Of a DNA stretch of 64,000 bases, positions 1-9,945 are shown in pieces (the first letter of the stretch is position 1; each line of letters starts with the position of its first letter). The DNA is taken from assembly GCF_002836255.1 (NCBI RefSeq), contig NZ_PJAU01000033.1:620001-684000 (forward strand), given 5' to 3'. This DNA comes from Colwellia sp. 75C3 (GTDB lineage: Bacteria > Pseudomonadota > Gammaproteobacteria > Enterobacterales > Alteromonadaceae). Under the pieces are notes generated by a model, which was not told the origin of the DNA, searched no databases, and saw nothing but the letters and a program-made list of their open reading frames with translations. The translations under genes and the position numbers were made by a program.

Positions 1-198
1 CATGGTGATGGTTTAACTACACGCTATGGTCATAATAAAGATTTACTGGTAAATGTCGGTGATGTCGTAAATAAAGGGCAAAAAATTGCACGAATGGGCA
101 GTACTGGTCGCTCAACTGGACCACATGTTCATTATGAAATATTACGAAATAATAAACAAATTGACCCAATTAAGTTTGTTTATCGAAAAGGGAAGTAA
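1..198 (+). CDS. M23-family metallopeptidase, 3' end only
   Basis: The frame is open from the first base and stops with TAA at 196-198, giving the last 65 residues of a protein that starts before the window. It shows the end of a LytM/M23 domain: a YGH segment, the VNVGDVVNKGQKIARMGSTG stretch typical of the biotinyl-lipoyl-like beta sheet, and the HVHYEI motif whose second histidine is a zinc ligand in active M23 enzymes. These are periplasmic peptidoglycan endopeptidases or amidase activators; because HxH is retained this one may be catalytic. An M23 gene directly upstream of secA is common in gammaproteobacteria. The N-terminal half, including any signal peptide, cannot be seen. Confidence 0.85.
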   Translation, partial: HGDGLTTRYGHNKDLLVNVGDVVNKGQKIARMGSTGRSTGPHVHYEILRNNKQIDPIKFVYRKGK

Positions 199-250
199 CC
201 GGTTGAAACGTTAAGCGGTTATCATAATAATTCACGAATGGTGGTTAGTA

Positions 251-517
251 TATACCCATGTCACCTCAAAATGCAGGAGTCAGCTGGAATTAGAAACGTC
301 TTTAGGTAAGGCATTGATTGAAGAGAATGGTTGTTCCATTGTCGAAACCAATAACGTAGCATAAAACGTTTCTAAACCAGCCCTATGGGGACGACTGAGC
401 AAATCATGCGCTTCGTTGCATCTGTTTTTAAGGGAATAACCCTTAATAAAAAGATGTGCCTTGATCATGAGTCGCTCAGTTATCCTGAAAATCGCATTTT
501 GAAGTATCATGGGTATA
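251..517. repeat. MITE-like element, copy A (267 bp)
   Basis: The element fills most of the gap before secA. It begins TATACCCATG at 251 and ends CATGGGTATA at 517. The outer 24 bases of each end are inverted repeats with only three or so mismatches, and TA flanks suggest a TA target duplication. The interior aligns along its length, in inverted orientation, with the copy at 32614-32881. It includes the conserved core around 300-360 (AAGGCATTGATTGAAGAGAA, then a CAATAACG box) and arms TTAGAAACG / CGTTTCTAA that can pair. An open frame on the minus strand across 280-522 lies wholly inside the element and is not a gene. Confidence 0.8.
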
Positions 518-552
518 GCCACTAATAATTCTCAATTAATGGTTTAAATAAG

Positions 553-3234
553 ATGTTTGGAAGTTTGTTAACAAAAATATTCGGTAGTCGAAATGATAGA
601 TTACTAAAACAGATGGGCAAAGAAGTAACTAAAATAAATGCACTCGAGCCTGTTTTAGAAGCGTTAAGTGATGAAGAATTGAAAGCGAAAACCATTGAGT
701 TTAAAGAGCGATTTACTCAAGGTGAAACGGTAGAGCAATTATTAGCTGAAGCCTTTGCTGTAGTCAGAGAAGCCAGTAAACGAGTCTTTGGTATGCGTCA
801 TTTTGATGTACAAATGATTGGCGGCATGGTGCTTAATGACGGTAAAATTGCTGAGATGCGTACCGGTGAAGGTAAAACATTAACCGCTACCTTACCATCA
901 TACCTAAATGCCTTAACGGATAAAGGTGTTCACGTTATTACCGTGAATGATTACCTCGCAACACGTGATGCGGATTGGAGTCGCCCTTTATTTGAATTTC
1001 TTGGGATGACTGTTGGTTGTAACGTTGCCGGTATGACAACTGAAGGTAAGCAAGCTGCTTATCAATCAGATATTACTTACGGTACCAATAACGAATTCGG
1101 TTTTGATTATTTACGTGACAATATGGTGTTCTCTCCACAAGAACGCGCTCAAAAACCACTACATTTTGCAATTATTGATGAAGTCGATTCAATCTTAATT
1201 GATGAAGCAAGAACGCCACTTATTATTTCAGGTCAAGCTGAAGATAGCTCGGCACTGTATAAAATTATTAATACTTTAGTACCGACGCTCGAGCAGCAAG
1301 AAGAAGAAGATAAAGAAGGTGAAGAAAGTACGGGTGACTTCACTATTGATGAAAAAGCAAAACAAGTTTATTTAACTGAACGTGGTCAAATTCACATTGA
1401 AGAGATCATGGTTGAAAAAGAATTATTAACGGTAGGTGATACTCTGTTCTCAGCCGCTAATATTACTTTATTACATCATGTTATGGCTGCACTTCGTGCT
1501 CATAAACTCTTTCATAAAGATGTCGATTATATTGTAAAAGATGATGAAATAGTCATTGTTGATGAACACACTGGCCGTACGATGGAAGGCCGTCGTTGGT
1601 CTGAAGGTCTTCATCAGGCAGTTGAAGCTAAAGAAGGTGTTAATATTCAAAATGAAAATCAGACACTTGCTTCTATAACCTTTCAAAACTATTTCCGAAT
1701 TTATGAAAAACTGTCAGGTATGACAGGAACGGCAGATACTGAAGCTTTTGAGTTTAGTCACATTTATGGTCTAGAGACAGTTATTATTCCTACCAACCAG
1801 CCAATGGTTCGTAAGGATATGCCTGATTTGATTTACTTAACAACAGACGAAAAATTTGAAGCTATTTTAGCTGATATTCAAGATTGTGTGAAACGAGGAC
1901 AACCAGTACTTGTAGGTACCATTGCGATTGAAACCTCTGAGTTTTTATCAGACTTCTTGAAAAAAGAAAAAATCAAACACAAGGTACTTAACGCTAAGTT
2001 CCATCAACAAGAAGCTGAAATTGTTGCGGATGCAGGTAAAGAAAACGCGGTGACTATAGCGACTAACATGGCTGGTCGTGGTACCGATATCGTTTTAGGC
2101 GGTAATTTAGATGCCATAATAGCTAAGTTAAGTAATCCTAGTGAAGAAGAACTAGCTAAAGTTAAAGCACAGTGGAAAATTGATCATGAACGTGTACTTG
2201 AGTTAGGTGGCTTACATATAGTAGCGACAGAACGTCATGAATCTCGACGTATTGATAATCAGCTTCGTGGCCGTTCAGGGCGTCAAGGTGATGAAGGTTC
2301 TACCCGTTTTTACTTATCAATGGAAGATTCATTGATGCGTATATTTGCCTCTGAACGTATCTCTAATATGATGCGTAAGTTGGGCATGGAACATGGTGAA
2401 GCGATTGAACATCCTTGGGTGACCCGCAGTATTGAAAATGCTCAGCGTAAAGTTGAAGGTCGTAACTTTGATATGCGTAAGCAGTTGTTAGAATATGATG
2501 ATGTTGCTAATGATCAACGTGGTGTTATCTACGAGCAACGTAATGAGTTACTTGATAATGAAGAAATTGGCGAAGTAGTCAGTGCGATTCGTAATGATGT
2601 GATTAACGGTGTTATTGACCAGCACATTCCGCGTCAATCATTAGACGAAATGTGGGATGTTCAGGGCCTTGAAGAACAATTGAAAGGTGATTACTCAACT
2701 GAATTAACTGTCGCTAAATGGCTTGAAGATGACAGCAAGCTTCATGAAGAAAGTTTGCGTGAAAAGATCATTACTGAGTTTGAACAAGCTTATAAAGATA
2801 AAGAAGAAGCGGTTGGTGCTGATGTATTGCGTCAGTTTGAAAAAGCAGTAATGTTACAAAGCTTAGACTCGCATTGGAAAGAACATTTATCAGCCATGGA
2901 TCACCTTCGTCAAGGTATTGGACTGCGTGCTCATGCACAAAAAAATCCAAAGCAAGAATTTAAGCGTGAATCATTTGAGCTGTTTACTGAAATGTTAGAT
3001 AACTTGAAATACGATGTAGTGGGAATTTTGTCTAAAGTACAAATTCGTGCTGAATCAGATGTTGAAGCGGTTGAAGAGCAACATAGAAAGTCTGAAGAAG
3101 TACCAATGGATTTTCAGCATCAATCAGCATCAAGCCCTAACGAGCAGGCACAAACTCCTCGTGTAGGTCGAAATGAACCTTGTCCATGTGGTTCAGGTAA
3201 AAAATATAAGCAATGTCACGGTAAGTTAGCTTAA
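553..3234 (+). CDS. secA: preprotein translocase ATPase SecA
   Basis: SecA is the cytosolic and peripheral-membrane ATPase that pushes preproteins through SecYEG. The 893-residue length is normal for the family. The Walker A motif GEGKT is at residues 105-109 and the DEVDS Walker B motif at 209-213. Next come the DEAD-like motor with the preprotein cross-linking domain, the second RecA-like domain ([11 protein letters not shown], then [19 protein letters not shown]), the helical scaffold, and a C-terminal SEC-C zinc site ([13 protein letters not shown] near 878-890) that binds SecB and phospholipid. The start ATG at 553 gives the usual [17 protein letters not shown]-terminus; no strong ribosome-binding site precedes it. 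A hairpin terminator follows at 3277. Confidence 0.99.
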   Translation: MFGSLLTKIFGSRNDRLLKQMGKEVTKINALEPVLEALSDEELKAKTIEFKERFTQGETVEQLLAEAFAVVREASKRVFGMRHFDVQMIGGMVLNDGKIAEMRTGEGKTLTATLPSYLNALTDKGVHVITVNDYLATRDADWSRPLFEFLGMTVGCNVAGMTTEGKQAAYQSDITYGTNNEFGFDYLRDNMVFSPQERAQKPLHFAIIDEVDSILIDEARTPLIISGQAEDSSALYKIINTLVPTLEQQEEEDKEGEESTGDFTIDEKAKQVYLTERGQIHIEEIMVEKELLTVGDTLFSAANITLLHHVMAALRAHKLFHKDVDYIVKDDEIVIVDEHTGRTMEGRRWSEGLHQAVEAKEGVNIQNENQTLASITFQNYFRIYEKLSGMTGTADTEAFEFSHIYGLETVIIPTNQPMVRKDMPDLIYLTTDEKFEAILADIQDCVKRGQPVLVGTIAIETSEFLSDFLKKEKIKHKVLNAKFHQQEAEIVADAGKENAVTIATNMAGRGTDIVLGGNLDAIIAKLSNPSEEELAKVKAQWKIDHERVLELGGLHIVATERHESRRIDNQLRGRSGRQGDEGSTRFYLSMEDSLMRIFASERISNMMRKLGMEHGEAIEHPWVTRSIENAQRKVEGRNFDMRKQLLEYDDVANDQRGVIYEQRNELLDNEEIGEVVSAIRNDVINGVIDQHIPRQSLDEMWDVQGLEEQLKGDYSTELTVAKWLEDDSKLHEESLREKIITEFEQAYKDKEEAVGADVLRQFEKAVMLQSLDSHWKEHLSAMDHLRQGIGLRAHAQKNPKQEFKRESFELFTEMLDNLKYDVVGILSKVQIRAESDVEAVEEQHRKSEEVPMDFQHQSASSPNEQAQTPRVGRNEPCPCGSGKKYKQCHGKLA

Positions 3235-3276
3235 GACTTAAGTTTTTTGAGTTAAATAAATTTTATTGTGAGTATA

Positions 3277-3302
3277 AGCCAGTCAATCGACTGGCTTTTT
3301 TA
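3277..3302 (+). terminator. Rho-independent terminator after secA
   Basis: An 8-bp perfect stem AGCCAGTC / GACTGGCT with a 4-base loop (3277-3296) is followed by a run of T. It lies between the secA stop and mutT, so mutT probably has its own promoter or depends on read-through. Confidence 0.85.
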
Positions 3303-3322
3303 TTTTATAGAGTAGAGATATT

Positions 3323-3757
3323 ATGAATAAAGTTGTTCACGTTGCCGTAGGGGTGATTACAAGATGCTGTGAAGAAGGTGGTGTTCATTACTTCTTAACT
3401 AAACGCTTAGAGCAGGCTCATCAAGGAGGAAAGTGGGAATTCCCAGGTGGTAAGGTGGAAAAAGATGAAACGGTTGCACAGGCGCTTGCTAGAGAGCTTA
3501 AAGAGGAAGTGGCGATTGATGTCTTGTCTTGCCAACCGTTAATTAAAATTGAGCATACTTATCTCGGTAAAGGACTAGATAAGGAAGGAAATAAAAAGGC
3601 TGATAAAAGTGTCTGTTTAGATGTTTTTATCGTTGATAACTTTCTTGGTGAGCCAAGCGCACAAGAAGGGCAAGGACAAGGGTGGTTCTCACTAGCAGAA
3701 TTACAAGATTTAGATTTTCCTGAAGCTAATAAGGGAATTATTGCTAAGTTATCATAG
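3323..3757 (+). CDS. mutT: MutT-type Nudix 8-oxo-dGTP diphosphatase
   Basis: A Nudix hydrolase of 144 residues that would remove 8-oxo-dGTP from the nucleotide pool and so prevent A:T to C:G transversions. The Nudix box runs from G43 to I65: G43, E49, R57-E58-L59, E61-E62 are all in place. The small glycine near the end of the box is alanine (A64). The substrate-recognition segment GGKWEFPGGK matches MutT. The secA-mutT order is the usual one in gammaproteobacteria. An appropriately spaced AGAG precedes the ATG. MutT rather than another Nudix enzyme is well supported by context and sequence; the effect of A64 is unknown. Confidence 0.92.
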   Translation: MNKVVHVAVGVITRCCEEGGVHYFLTKRLEQAHQGGKWEFPGGKVEKDETVAQALARELKEEVAIDVLSCQPLIKIEHTYLGKGLDKEGNKKADKSVCLDVFIVDNFLGEPSAQEGQGQGWFSLAELQDLDFPEANKGIIAKLS

Positions 3758-3759
3758 AA

Positions 3760-3817
3760 GCGCGATTAAAATCCCGCCTACGGGAGATTCAATTGTAGGC
3801 GGGAACTTGTTCGCGCG
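3760..3817. repeat. REP-like palindromic repeat, copy 1
   Basis: The sequence reads GCGCGATTAAAATCCCGCCT then AC, a 13-base spacer, and GTAGGCGGGAACTTGTTCGC then GCG. The arms pair through the GCGCGA and CCCGCCTAC blocks with a bulged centre. The same sequence in inverted form occurs in both units of the tandem duplication behind rpsI (12914-12990 and 13191-13265). It sits between the convergent genes mutT and yacG, a typical place for REP-type elements, and may also act as a transcription stop. Confidence 0.75.
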
Positions 3818-3852
3818 TTCTGTGAACATATAACCGGATTTAAAAATTCTGT

Positions 3853-4089
3853 CTACTCGGGTTCAACAAAAAATTTATTATTAAGTAAAAACTCATCTTC
3901 CATTGCATCTAACATTTCTTCTGATAAAACAGTGTCTACTTGAATGTTTTGGCTGATTTTATGCCCTTCATCAGCCCATTCACCGAGATCAATTAGTTGG
4001 CAGCGTTTACTACAAAAAGGTCGATATTCACTACTTTCTTGCCATAAAACCGATTCTTTACATTGCGGGCAGGGAACTTTTAAGGTCAT
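3853..4089 (-). CDS. yacG: DNA gyrase inhibitor YacG
   Basis: A 78-residue zinc protein. Cysteines C7 and C10 (CPQC) and C26 and C30 (CSKRC) form the four-cysteine zinc site, followed by the conserved [12 protein letters not shown] block. In Escherichia coli YacG binds GyrB and blocks DNA binding by gyrase. The acidic tail ([11 protein letters not shown] and following) is longer than in E. coli YacG. It lies downstream of zapD and coaE on the same strand, the standard gammaproteobacterial order, and is convergent with mutT. Confidence 0.95.
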   Translation of the reverse strand: MTLKVPCPQCKESVLWQESSEYRPFCSKRCQLIDLGEWADEGHKISQNIQVDTVLSEEMLDAMEDEFLLNNKFFVEPE

Positions 4090-4221
4090 AGTTATATATT
4101 ATTTAGAGGGTGAAGTAATAGTAATTATACATGAATGTTGATTGGATGGAATCATTAGCAAGTTAACAAACACGTTATCAAAATGGAAATATCGTTAGCA
4201 GAACTATAAATAAAAGTGAAC

Positions 4222-4974
4222 TTAGCAGCGTGCTAATTGAAAAACAGTAGCTTGGTTGGCATACCGTCGACCGGTATGCTGGCAAGGTAACATAAAGCGA
4301 ATGGAGTAGCGGAATTTGTTACCACTGATTGTCGGATAATAAGGGGCATCTTTAGCTAACTTTATTCGTAATAATAAAAGCCCTTCACCATTATCTTGAT
4401 AAAAGCCACTATCAGCTTCAATTGTTTCAAATTCAGCGCGTTGACGGATGAATTTAAGTACAATTGCCAGTGCCGACGATACATCGTTCAGTAAATTTAG
4501 CCATTGTTGTATCTCTAGCTTAATTTTTTTTTCATCTTGATGAAGCCAAAAATGCAATTGCGGCAAATCAAAGCTGGAACTTCCGCCTTGAATAGCAAAA
4601 CGTTGTTTCAAACAGGAGAGTAACTTGTCTTCTTTAAGTTGCATCCAAGTAGGGCGTGCAATTCTAAGGTGACTGACTAACTTGACGGTTTCTGATAGGT
4701 TCTTCTCAAGGGCGCTGGTATCAACATCAGGCACTTTGGACCAAACAACAAGGTTTTGTTCTAGTTTTTCTAATTCTTTAATTAAATCACCACGAACATC
4801 GTTACGCTCTAAGGTATCTAGAATAGAAAATAGCGCATTAAAAAATACCTGATGGCTAGTCTTTATACTTATATCACTGCTAAGGCATGAGTATGCCTGA
4901 GCAAAGAGTTGCTCAAGTTTTAAGTAATTTCGTATTCGCTCATTGAGCGGATGTTCATATAAGACCGTAGACAT
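4222..4974 (-). CDS. zapD: cell division protein ZapD
   Basis: A 250-residue ZapD/YacF protein (DUF1342 family), which binds the C-terminal tail of FtsZ and bundles its filaments at the Z ring. The N-terminus YEHPLNERIRNYLKLEQLF is highly conserved in the family, and the remainder is the expected alpha-helical domain plus a beta region ending RYSIRFMLPCQHTG. Start MSTVLYEHPL fits the family. It sits 64 bases downstream of coaE and 132 bases upstream of yacG, consistent with a coaE-zapD-yacG transcription unit. Confidence 0.95.
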   Translation of the reverse strand: MSTVLYEHPLNERIRNYLKLEQLFAQAYSCLSSDISIKTSHQVFFNALFSILDTLERNDVRGDLIKELEKLEQNLVVWSKVPDVDTSALEKNLSETVKLVSHLRIARPTWMQLKEDKLLSCLKQRFAIQGGSSSFDLPQLHFWLHQDEKKIKLEIQQWLNLLNDVSSALAIVLKFIRQRAEFETIEADSGFYQDNGEGLLLLRIKLAKDAPYYPTISGNKFRYSIRFMLPCQHTGRRYANQATVFQLARC

Positions 4975-5038
4975 ACAACGTTTTGTAACCTGTTAACCAG
5001 AAATGTAAATAAATAACGAATTAATTTATTGTTGATTT

Positions 5039-5647
5039 TTAAACCATTTTTGTCAAGGTTAAATACTTTTTATCCAATGACATGACTAGTTTTTTCACTT
5101 CTTCTAGGTCAGTTGTGTCATTTTTAATGACATCATCTGCAACTCCGAGTCTTTTATCTCTACTAGTTTGGCTCGCTAGTATTGCTTTAACTTCTTGCAA
5201 TGAGCTGTTATCTCTAGTCATCGTGCGGGCTATTTGAGTTGATTCGCTTACATCGATAACTAATACACGATTTACCATAGCTAATAGGTTATTTTCAATC
5301 AGCAAGGGGGCAACTAAAATACAGTAGTGGCTTATTGCCTCTTCTGTTTGCTTTATTATATTAGTTCGAATTAAAGGGTGTAATAAGTTGTTTAACCATT
5401 GTTTGTCTGCTTCATTACTAAAAATACGGCTACGTAATAATGCACGGTTAAGCAAGCCATCAGCTTGTATATAGTCATCGCCAAAGTGAAGAGCAATTTC
5501 TTTTAATGCAGGACTATTTACTGCCACCACCTCTCTGGCAATGATATCTGCATCAATAATATCAATACCAAAAGCCTCAAAGTAATTGGTTATGGTAGTT
5601 TTTCCGCTACCTATGCCACCGGTAAGGCCAATAATTAGTTTAGACAT
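5039..5647 (-). CDS. coaE: dephospho-CoA kinase
   Basis: CoaE phosphorylates the 3'-hydroxyl of dephospho-CoA in the last step of coenzyme A synthesis. The 202-residue length is typical. The P-loop GGIGSGKT occupies residues 10-17, followed by DADIIAREVV, the substrate-binding region, and HPLIR in the lid region. It lies upstream of zapD and downstream of pilD on the same strand, but a repeat element at 5703-5838 separates it from pilD. Confidence 0.97.
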   Translation of the reverse strand: MSKLIIGLTGGIGSGKTTITNYFEAFGIDIIDADIIAREVVAVNSPALKEIALHFGDDYIQADGLLNRALLRSRIFSNEADKQWLNNLLHPLIRTNIIKQTEEAISHYCILVAPLLIENNLLAMVNRVLVIDVSESTQIARTMTRDNSSLQEVKAILASQTSRDKRLGVADDVIKNDTTDLEEVKKLVMSLDKKYLTLTKMV

Positions 5648-5702
5648 GATAAAAATAGCTCAGATATGTTGATTGTAGTTATAAACTGCTTTTAAATTAA
5701 TG

Positions 5703-5838
5703 TGCCTATGCACATGGCTCAGGATCGTCATCCCCGTGGTTTCTTAATCGGGGATCCACTGTATAAAAAATAATGGATCTTCGATCAGAGACTTCGAAGA
5801 TGACATTTACAGTGTTGTCTTGATTTACTACATAGGCA
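5703..5838. repeat. short MITE-like repeat with inverted ends
   Basis: The ends TGCCTATG (5703-5710) and CATAGGCA (5831-5838) are perfect inverted repeats. A second inverted pair lies inside them, GTCATC and GATGAC. The interior has a GC-rich block (ATCCCCGTGG ... CGGGGATCC) like the short dispersed repeats of many bacteria whose name-giving motif is GTCATCCCC. It separates pilD from coaE. I see no second full copy in this window. Confidence 0.6.
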
Positions 5839-5844
5839 TGTAAA

Positions 5845-6753
5845 TTAGTGAAGCTCCTGTAAATACCATGACCAAATACCCTCACCCCATAATAGCGTTA
5901 TCCAACCAGCTACCGCTAAATAGGGACCAAAGGGAATGCCTTGTTCTCTTTGGTGGTTTTTAAATAACATTAAAGTAATGCCAACAATTGCGCCAACTAC
6001 TGATGCCATTAAAATCAGTAACGGCAACAATTGCCAACCGAGCCAGGCACCAAAAACAGCAAATAACTTAAAGTCGCCAAAGCCCATGCCTTCCTTACCA
6101 GTAAAGAGTTTAAAAAGCCAAAAGACAGAGTAGAGACTCATATAACCAACGGCAGCGCCAATAACAGCATCGGTTAAAGGAACAAAAGTCCCATTTATGT
6201 TTATCAGTAAACCTAACCATAACAATGGTAAGGTGATTTGATCGGGCAGTAACATATGGTCAAAATCAATCATGGTGAGTGAGATCAAACACCATGTCAG
6301 TAACAAAACCCAAAGCATCGTTATGGTAGGACCAAAATGTTGTGCGACAATAAGGCTTAGCAGCATTGTTGCCAGCTCAACTAAAGGGTAACGCGCAGAA
6401 ATGTTATTTTTGCACTGGCTGCACTTTCCTTTTAACACTAACCAACTTAATACAGGAATGTTTTCGTAAAATCGAATTTTATGACCGCAACTTGGACAAG
6501 TGGAGTCGGGCTTAGATAAGCTCATTGGCGTGAGGTTTTTAGCCTTAACACTCACAACTTCTTCAGCGAGAAACTCGCGACAGTCATGATACCAACTGTA
6601 TTCCATCATTTTAGGTGTTCGATAGATTACTACATTAAGAAAACTACCTATTGCCAAAGATATAAAACCAACAGTGATATAAAAAAAGGCAGGTAGTTGT
6701 AGGAATAACTGGTAAATGGTGTCGATAAAAGATAAAAAATTATTGTTTAACAA
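5845..6753 (-). CDS. pilD: prepilin peptidase / N-methyltransferase PilD
   Basis: A 302-residue inner-membrane aspartic peptidase that cleaves type IV prepilins and type II pseudopilins and methylates the new N-terminal phenylalanine. The cytoplasmic zinc loop has two CxxC pairs (C86/C89, C111/C114). The catalytic aspartates are D163 in the MIDFDHMLLPD region and D227 in GFGDFK. About eight membrane segments are apparent. The start appears to be TTG at 6753, preceded by a GGA eight bases upstream; no nearby ATG preserves the first membrane segment. It is the last gene of pilB-pilC-pilD. Confidence 0.96.
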   Translation of the reverse strand: MLNNNFLSFIDTIYQLFLQLPAFFYITVGFISLAIGSFLNVVIYRTPKMMEYSWYHDCREFLAEEVVSVKAKNLTPMSLSKPDSTCPSCGHKIRFYENIPVLSWLVLKGKCSQCKNNISARYPLVELATMLLSLIVAQHFGPTITMLWVLLLTWCLISLTMIDFDHMLLPDQITLPLLWLGLLININGTFVPLTDAVIGAAVGYMSLYSVFWLFKLFTGKEGMGFGDFKLFAVFGAWLGWQLLPLLILMASVVGAIVGITLMLFKNHQREQGIPFGPYLAVAGWITLLWGEGIWSWYLQELH

Positions 6754-6821
6754 AGTGGAATCCAGGTATAAAACAGAAGTTATAGATTAATTGGAATAGA
6801 TTAATTGAAATAAAGAAATAA

Positions 6822-6856
6822 AAATGAAGCAGCAATAATATAGTGCTACTTCATTT
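6822..6856 (-). terminator. hairpin between pilC and pilD
   Basis: AAATGAAGCAGC and GCTACTTCATTT form an 8-bp stem plus three further pairs across one mismatch. In the direction of transcription it is followed by a T-rich but imperfect tract. It could be a weak terminator or an mRNA stabiliser that lowers pilD expression relative to pilB and pilC. Confidence 0.4.
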
Positions 6857-6867
6857 GTTATAATCGA

Positions 6868-8124
6868 TTAAACAACTTTACCTATTTCAAATATTGGTAA
6901 GTACATGGCAATGATCAAACCACCGATAACTACACCTAATACAGCCATAATCATGGGCTCTAATAAGGCCGTCAATCCATCGACAGCATCATCTACTTGT
7001 TGCTCATAAACAGTGGCAACCTTTGACAACATATCATCAACAGCTCCAGACTCTTCGCCAATAGCAACCATTTGAATAACCATATCCGGGAATATGTTGC
7101 AGTTACGCATCGCAAGATTCATCTGCATGCCAGAAGAAACTTCTGCTTTTACTTCTAATATTGCATCACGAAAAACTGCATTACCAGATGCCCCCGCGGC
7201 AGAATCCAACGCATCAATCAGTGGCACACCAGCGGCAAAGGTTGTTGATAATGTTCTTGCGTAACGGGCAACAGCAGCTTTTTCTAATAAATCACCAATA
7301 ACAGGGATTTTTAATATATTTTTATCTACGCTATCACGAAATTTTTGGCTATTTCTATGGGCTCTTTTAAATAAAAAACCGGCTATATAAAGCCCCGCTA
7401 AGCCAAAGTACCAATAGGCCTGCATAAACTCTGAAAGAGCAATAACCATTAAAGTAAAACCAGGTAATTCTGCACCAAAACTAGAAAATATCTCTTGGAA
7501 AACAGGAACAACAAAAATAAGTAATATACAGGTAACTATAAAAGCCACAACGAGAACGGCAATGGGGTAAGTCATTGCTTTTTTTATTTTTGATTTAAGT
7601 GCTTCTGCTTTTTCTTTGTAAGTAGCAATACGACTATAGATAGTCTCTAAAGCACCAGATTGTTCTCCAGAGTTAACTAAATCACAATATAAGTCATCGA
7701 AATAAAGAGGGTGATCACGTAGACAATCTGATAAGGGGATGCCAGAAGAAAGTTTTGACTCTATATCAGCTAAAAGCTTTCGCATTTTACCATTATTATG
7801 GCCAGAGCCAATCATTTGGAGTGTTTGTACTAGTGGTACACCAGCACCTAACATAGTCGCTATTTGTCGGGTGATAACCGCTATATCAGCAGGGGTTATA
7901 GGCTTATCACCACCTATACCAAATAATGGTTTTGCCTTTTTCTTAACACGACTTGGTGTTATGCCTTGCTTACGTAATTGAGTTTTTAGCTGGATAATAT
8001 TATCAGCAGAGAGTTCACCGGTGATTGTTTTTCCTTTACGATTCACACCATGCCAAACAAAGACATCTTGGTCTTTAACTTTAGTTTTATCTTTAGCTGA
8101 TTTGCTTTTTTTTGTAGTAGCCAT
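6868..8124 (-). CDS. pilC: type IV pilus inner-membrane platform protein PilC
   Basis: PilC is the inner-membrane platform of the type IV pilus and contacts PilB during pilin assembly. Two tandem T2SSF domains are seen, each with GVPL (near the first helices and again at LIDALDSAAG) and the conserved GEESG/SGEQSG motifs, with hydrophobic segments after each. I take the ATG at 8124 (protein starts MATTKKSKSAK) because AGGA lies eight bases upstream; the frame also has an upstream ATG at 8148 without such a site. The lysine-rich N-terminus is typical. It follows pilB by about 120 bases. Confidence 0.96.
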   Translation of the reverse strand: MATTKKSKSAKDKTKVKDQDVFVWHGVNRKGKTITGELSADNIIQLKTQLRKQGITPSRVKKKAKPLFGIGGDKPITPADIAVITRQIATMLGAGVPLVQTLQMIGSGHNNGKMRKLLADIESKLSSGIPLSDCLRDHPLYFDDLYCDLVNSGEQSGALETIYSRIATYKEKAEALKSKIKKAMTYPIAVLVVAFIVTCILLIFVVPVFQEIFSSFGAELPGFTLMVIALSEFMQAYWYFGLAGLYIAGFLFKRAHRNSQKFRDSVDKNILKIPVIGDLLEKAAVARYARTLSTTFAAGVPLIDALDSAAGASGNAVFRDAILEVKAEVSSGMQMNLAMRNCNIFPDMVIQMVAIGEESGAVDDMLSKVATVYEQQVDDAVDGLTALLEPMIMAVLGVVIGGLIIAMYLPIFEIGKVV

Positions 8125-8244
8125 AGTTAATCCTGGTTCATAAATCACTCTACTATTGCTTTATCATTGCAGCAGGTAAAGTGTTTTGCATATTAATTAA
8201 TAAAAATTATATTTTAAAGTCTAAGCAGTTAGCCCAATATAAGC

Positions 8245-9945
8245 CTAAGCGGTAGTTACTCTGTTAATCTCTTCTAAACTGGTCATACCGTTCATTGCTT
8301 TAATTAACCCTGATTGTCGCAGATTGTTATAACCCTCTTTTTGACATTGTTTGGCTATATCAAGGGAATTACCACCTTCCATAATAATAGAGGATATGAC
8401 GGGACTTATTTTTATTACTTCATAAATACCCACACGACCTTTGTAACCACCAGTACAGTGAGTACAACCTACAGGTTTAAACAGCTTTATCTCAGCTAGT
8501 TTGTCTGCAGGGAAACCTTGCTCTGCTAATTGCATCTCTGATAAGGGCTCTTCTTCTTTACATTGAGGACACAATCGTCTTGCCAAACGTTGGGCAATGA
8601 TTATAGACACTGAGCTGGCAACGTTGTACGAAGGTACACCCATATTGAGTAAACGGGTTAAGGTTTCTGCTGCAGAGTTAGTATGTAAAGTTGATAAAAC
8701 TAAATGGCCGGTTTGCGCGGCTTTGATAGCAATTTCAGCGGTTTCTAAATCTCGAATTTCACCGACCATGACAATATCAGGATCTTGTCGTAAAAATGAG
8801 CGTAAAGCACTAGGGAAGGTTAATCCCGCACGGTTATTAATTTGTACCTGATTAATACCTTCAAGGTTAATTTCGACAGGATCTTCTGCGGTAGATATGT
8901 TTCTTTCTTGGGTATTAAGGATATTAAGACCCGTATATAAGGATACTGTTTTACCTGAGCCTGTTGGGCCGGTAACTAATATCATACCTTGTGGCCTGTC
9001 TAACGCTTCGGTATAAATTTTCTTTTGTTCCGGTTCGTAACCAAGCATATCAATACCTAACATAGCGCTTGATGAATCTAATATACGCATTACGATTTTT
9101 TCACCCCACATAGTGGGTAGGGTACTAACACGAAAATCAATGGATTTTTTCTTGGATAACGCTAACTTTATTCGACCATCTTGTGGCACACGACGTTCGG
9201 CAATATCCAATTTAGACATGACTTTTAAGCGGGCTGCCATTCTTGAAGAAAGGCTTACTGGTGGTCTAGCGATTTCAGATAAAATGCCATCAATACGAAA
9301 GCGAATACGAAATGACTTTTCATAGGGTTCAAAGTGTAAATCAGAGGCACCTTTTTTTATCGCATCGAGTAATATTTTATTGATAAACACAACAATGGGG
9401 GCATCATCTTCACCGCTTGCATTGTCCTCTTCTTTTTTGGACTCAGCAACATCGATACCCGCTAATTCATCTGCATCTATGTCACTTATATTCAGTGCAT
9501 CACTTTCATCTTCGAGCACTTTTTCAATACAAGCTTGTAGGCTTTTTTCATCACACAAGACTAATTCGGTGCTGTAACCAGTATTAAACTGTATTTCTTC
9601 AAGGGCATCTAGATTGGTTGGATCTGACATGGCAACAAAAAGTACCTTGCCACGTAAATAAAGCGGTAATGCATTATGTTTAGTAATCAGTTTTTCATTT
9701 CGAATACCATCAGGTACGAGGCCGGTATCAAAATTGGACAATTGAATTTGAGGATAACCAAAGCTTTTAGAAAGCACCTTGGCAATGCTTTTGCCATCAA
9801 TATTTTTAGCCTCTATAAGAAAACGTATAAAAGGTATGTTCTTACCGACGAAGTCAGCCGCGATTTCATCTATTGACTCTAGTGAAATAAGGTTCTGTTT
9901 TGATAGAGCGGATAAAACGCTGGATTGTTGATGGCTGCCTTTCAT
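8245..9945 (-). CDS. pilB: type IV pilus assembly ATPase PilB
   Basis: A 566-residue GspE/PilB-family hexameric ATPase powering pilus extension. The N-terminal MshEN-type domain covers roughly residues 15-145 and may bind cyclic di-GMP in some homologues. The motor has Walker A GPTGSGKT at 326-333, the Asp box with TAEDPVE, the Walker B segment [12 protein letters not shown], and the His box [13 protein letters not shown] four-cysteine zinc site (CPQC and CTHC) follows. It is the first gene of the pilBCD unit, with pilA upstream on the same strand. Confidence 0.97.
   Translation of the reverse strand: MKGSHQQSSVLSALSKQNLISLESIDEIAADFVGKNIPFIRFLIEAKNIDGKSIAKVLSKSFGYPQIQLSNFDTGLVPDGIRNEKLITKHNALPLYLRGKVLFVAMSDPTNLDALEEIQFNTGYSTELVLCDEKSLQACIEKVLEDESDALNISDIDADELAGIDVAESKKEEDNASGEDDAPIVVFINKILLDAIKKGASDLHFEPYEKSFRIRFRIDGILSEIARPPVSLSSRMAARLKVMSKLDIAERRVPQDGRIKLALSKKKSIDFRVSTLPTMWGEKIVMRILDSSSAMLGIDMLGYEPEQKKIYTEALDRPQGMILVTGPTGSGKTVSLYTGLNILNTQERNISTAEDPVEINLEGINQVQINNRAGLTFPSALRSFLRQDPDIVMVGEIRDLETAEIAIKAAQTGHLVLSTLHTNSAAETLTRLLNMGVPSYNVASSVSIIIAQRLARRLCPQCKEEEPLSEMQLAEQGFPADKLAEIKLFKPVGCTHCTGGYKGRVGIYEVIKISPVISSIIMEGGNSLDIAKQCQKEGYNNLRQSGLIKAMNGMTSLEEINRVTTA

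Noticed and set aside
280..522. 80-codon open frame on the minus strand
   Set aside because: It lies wholly inside the repeat element 251-517, and the homologous element at 32614-32881 does not keep the frame.
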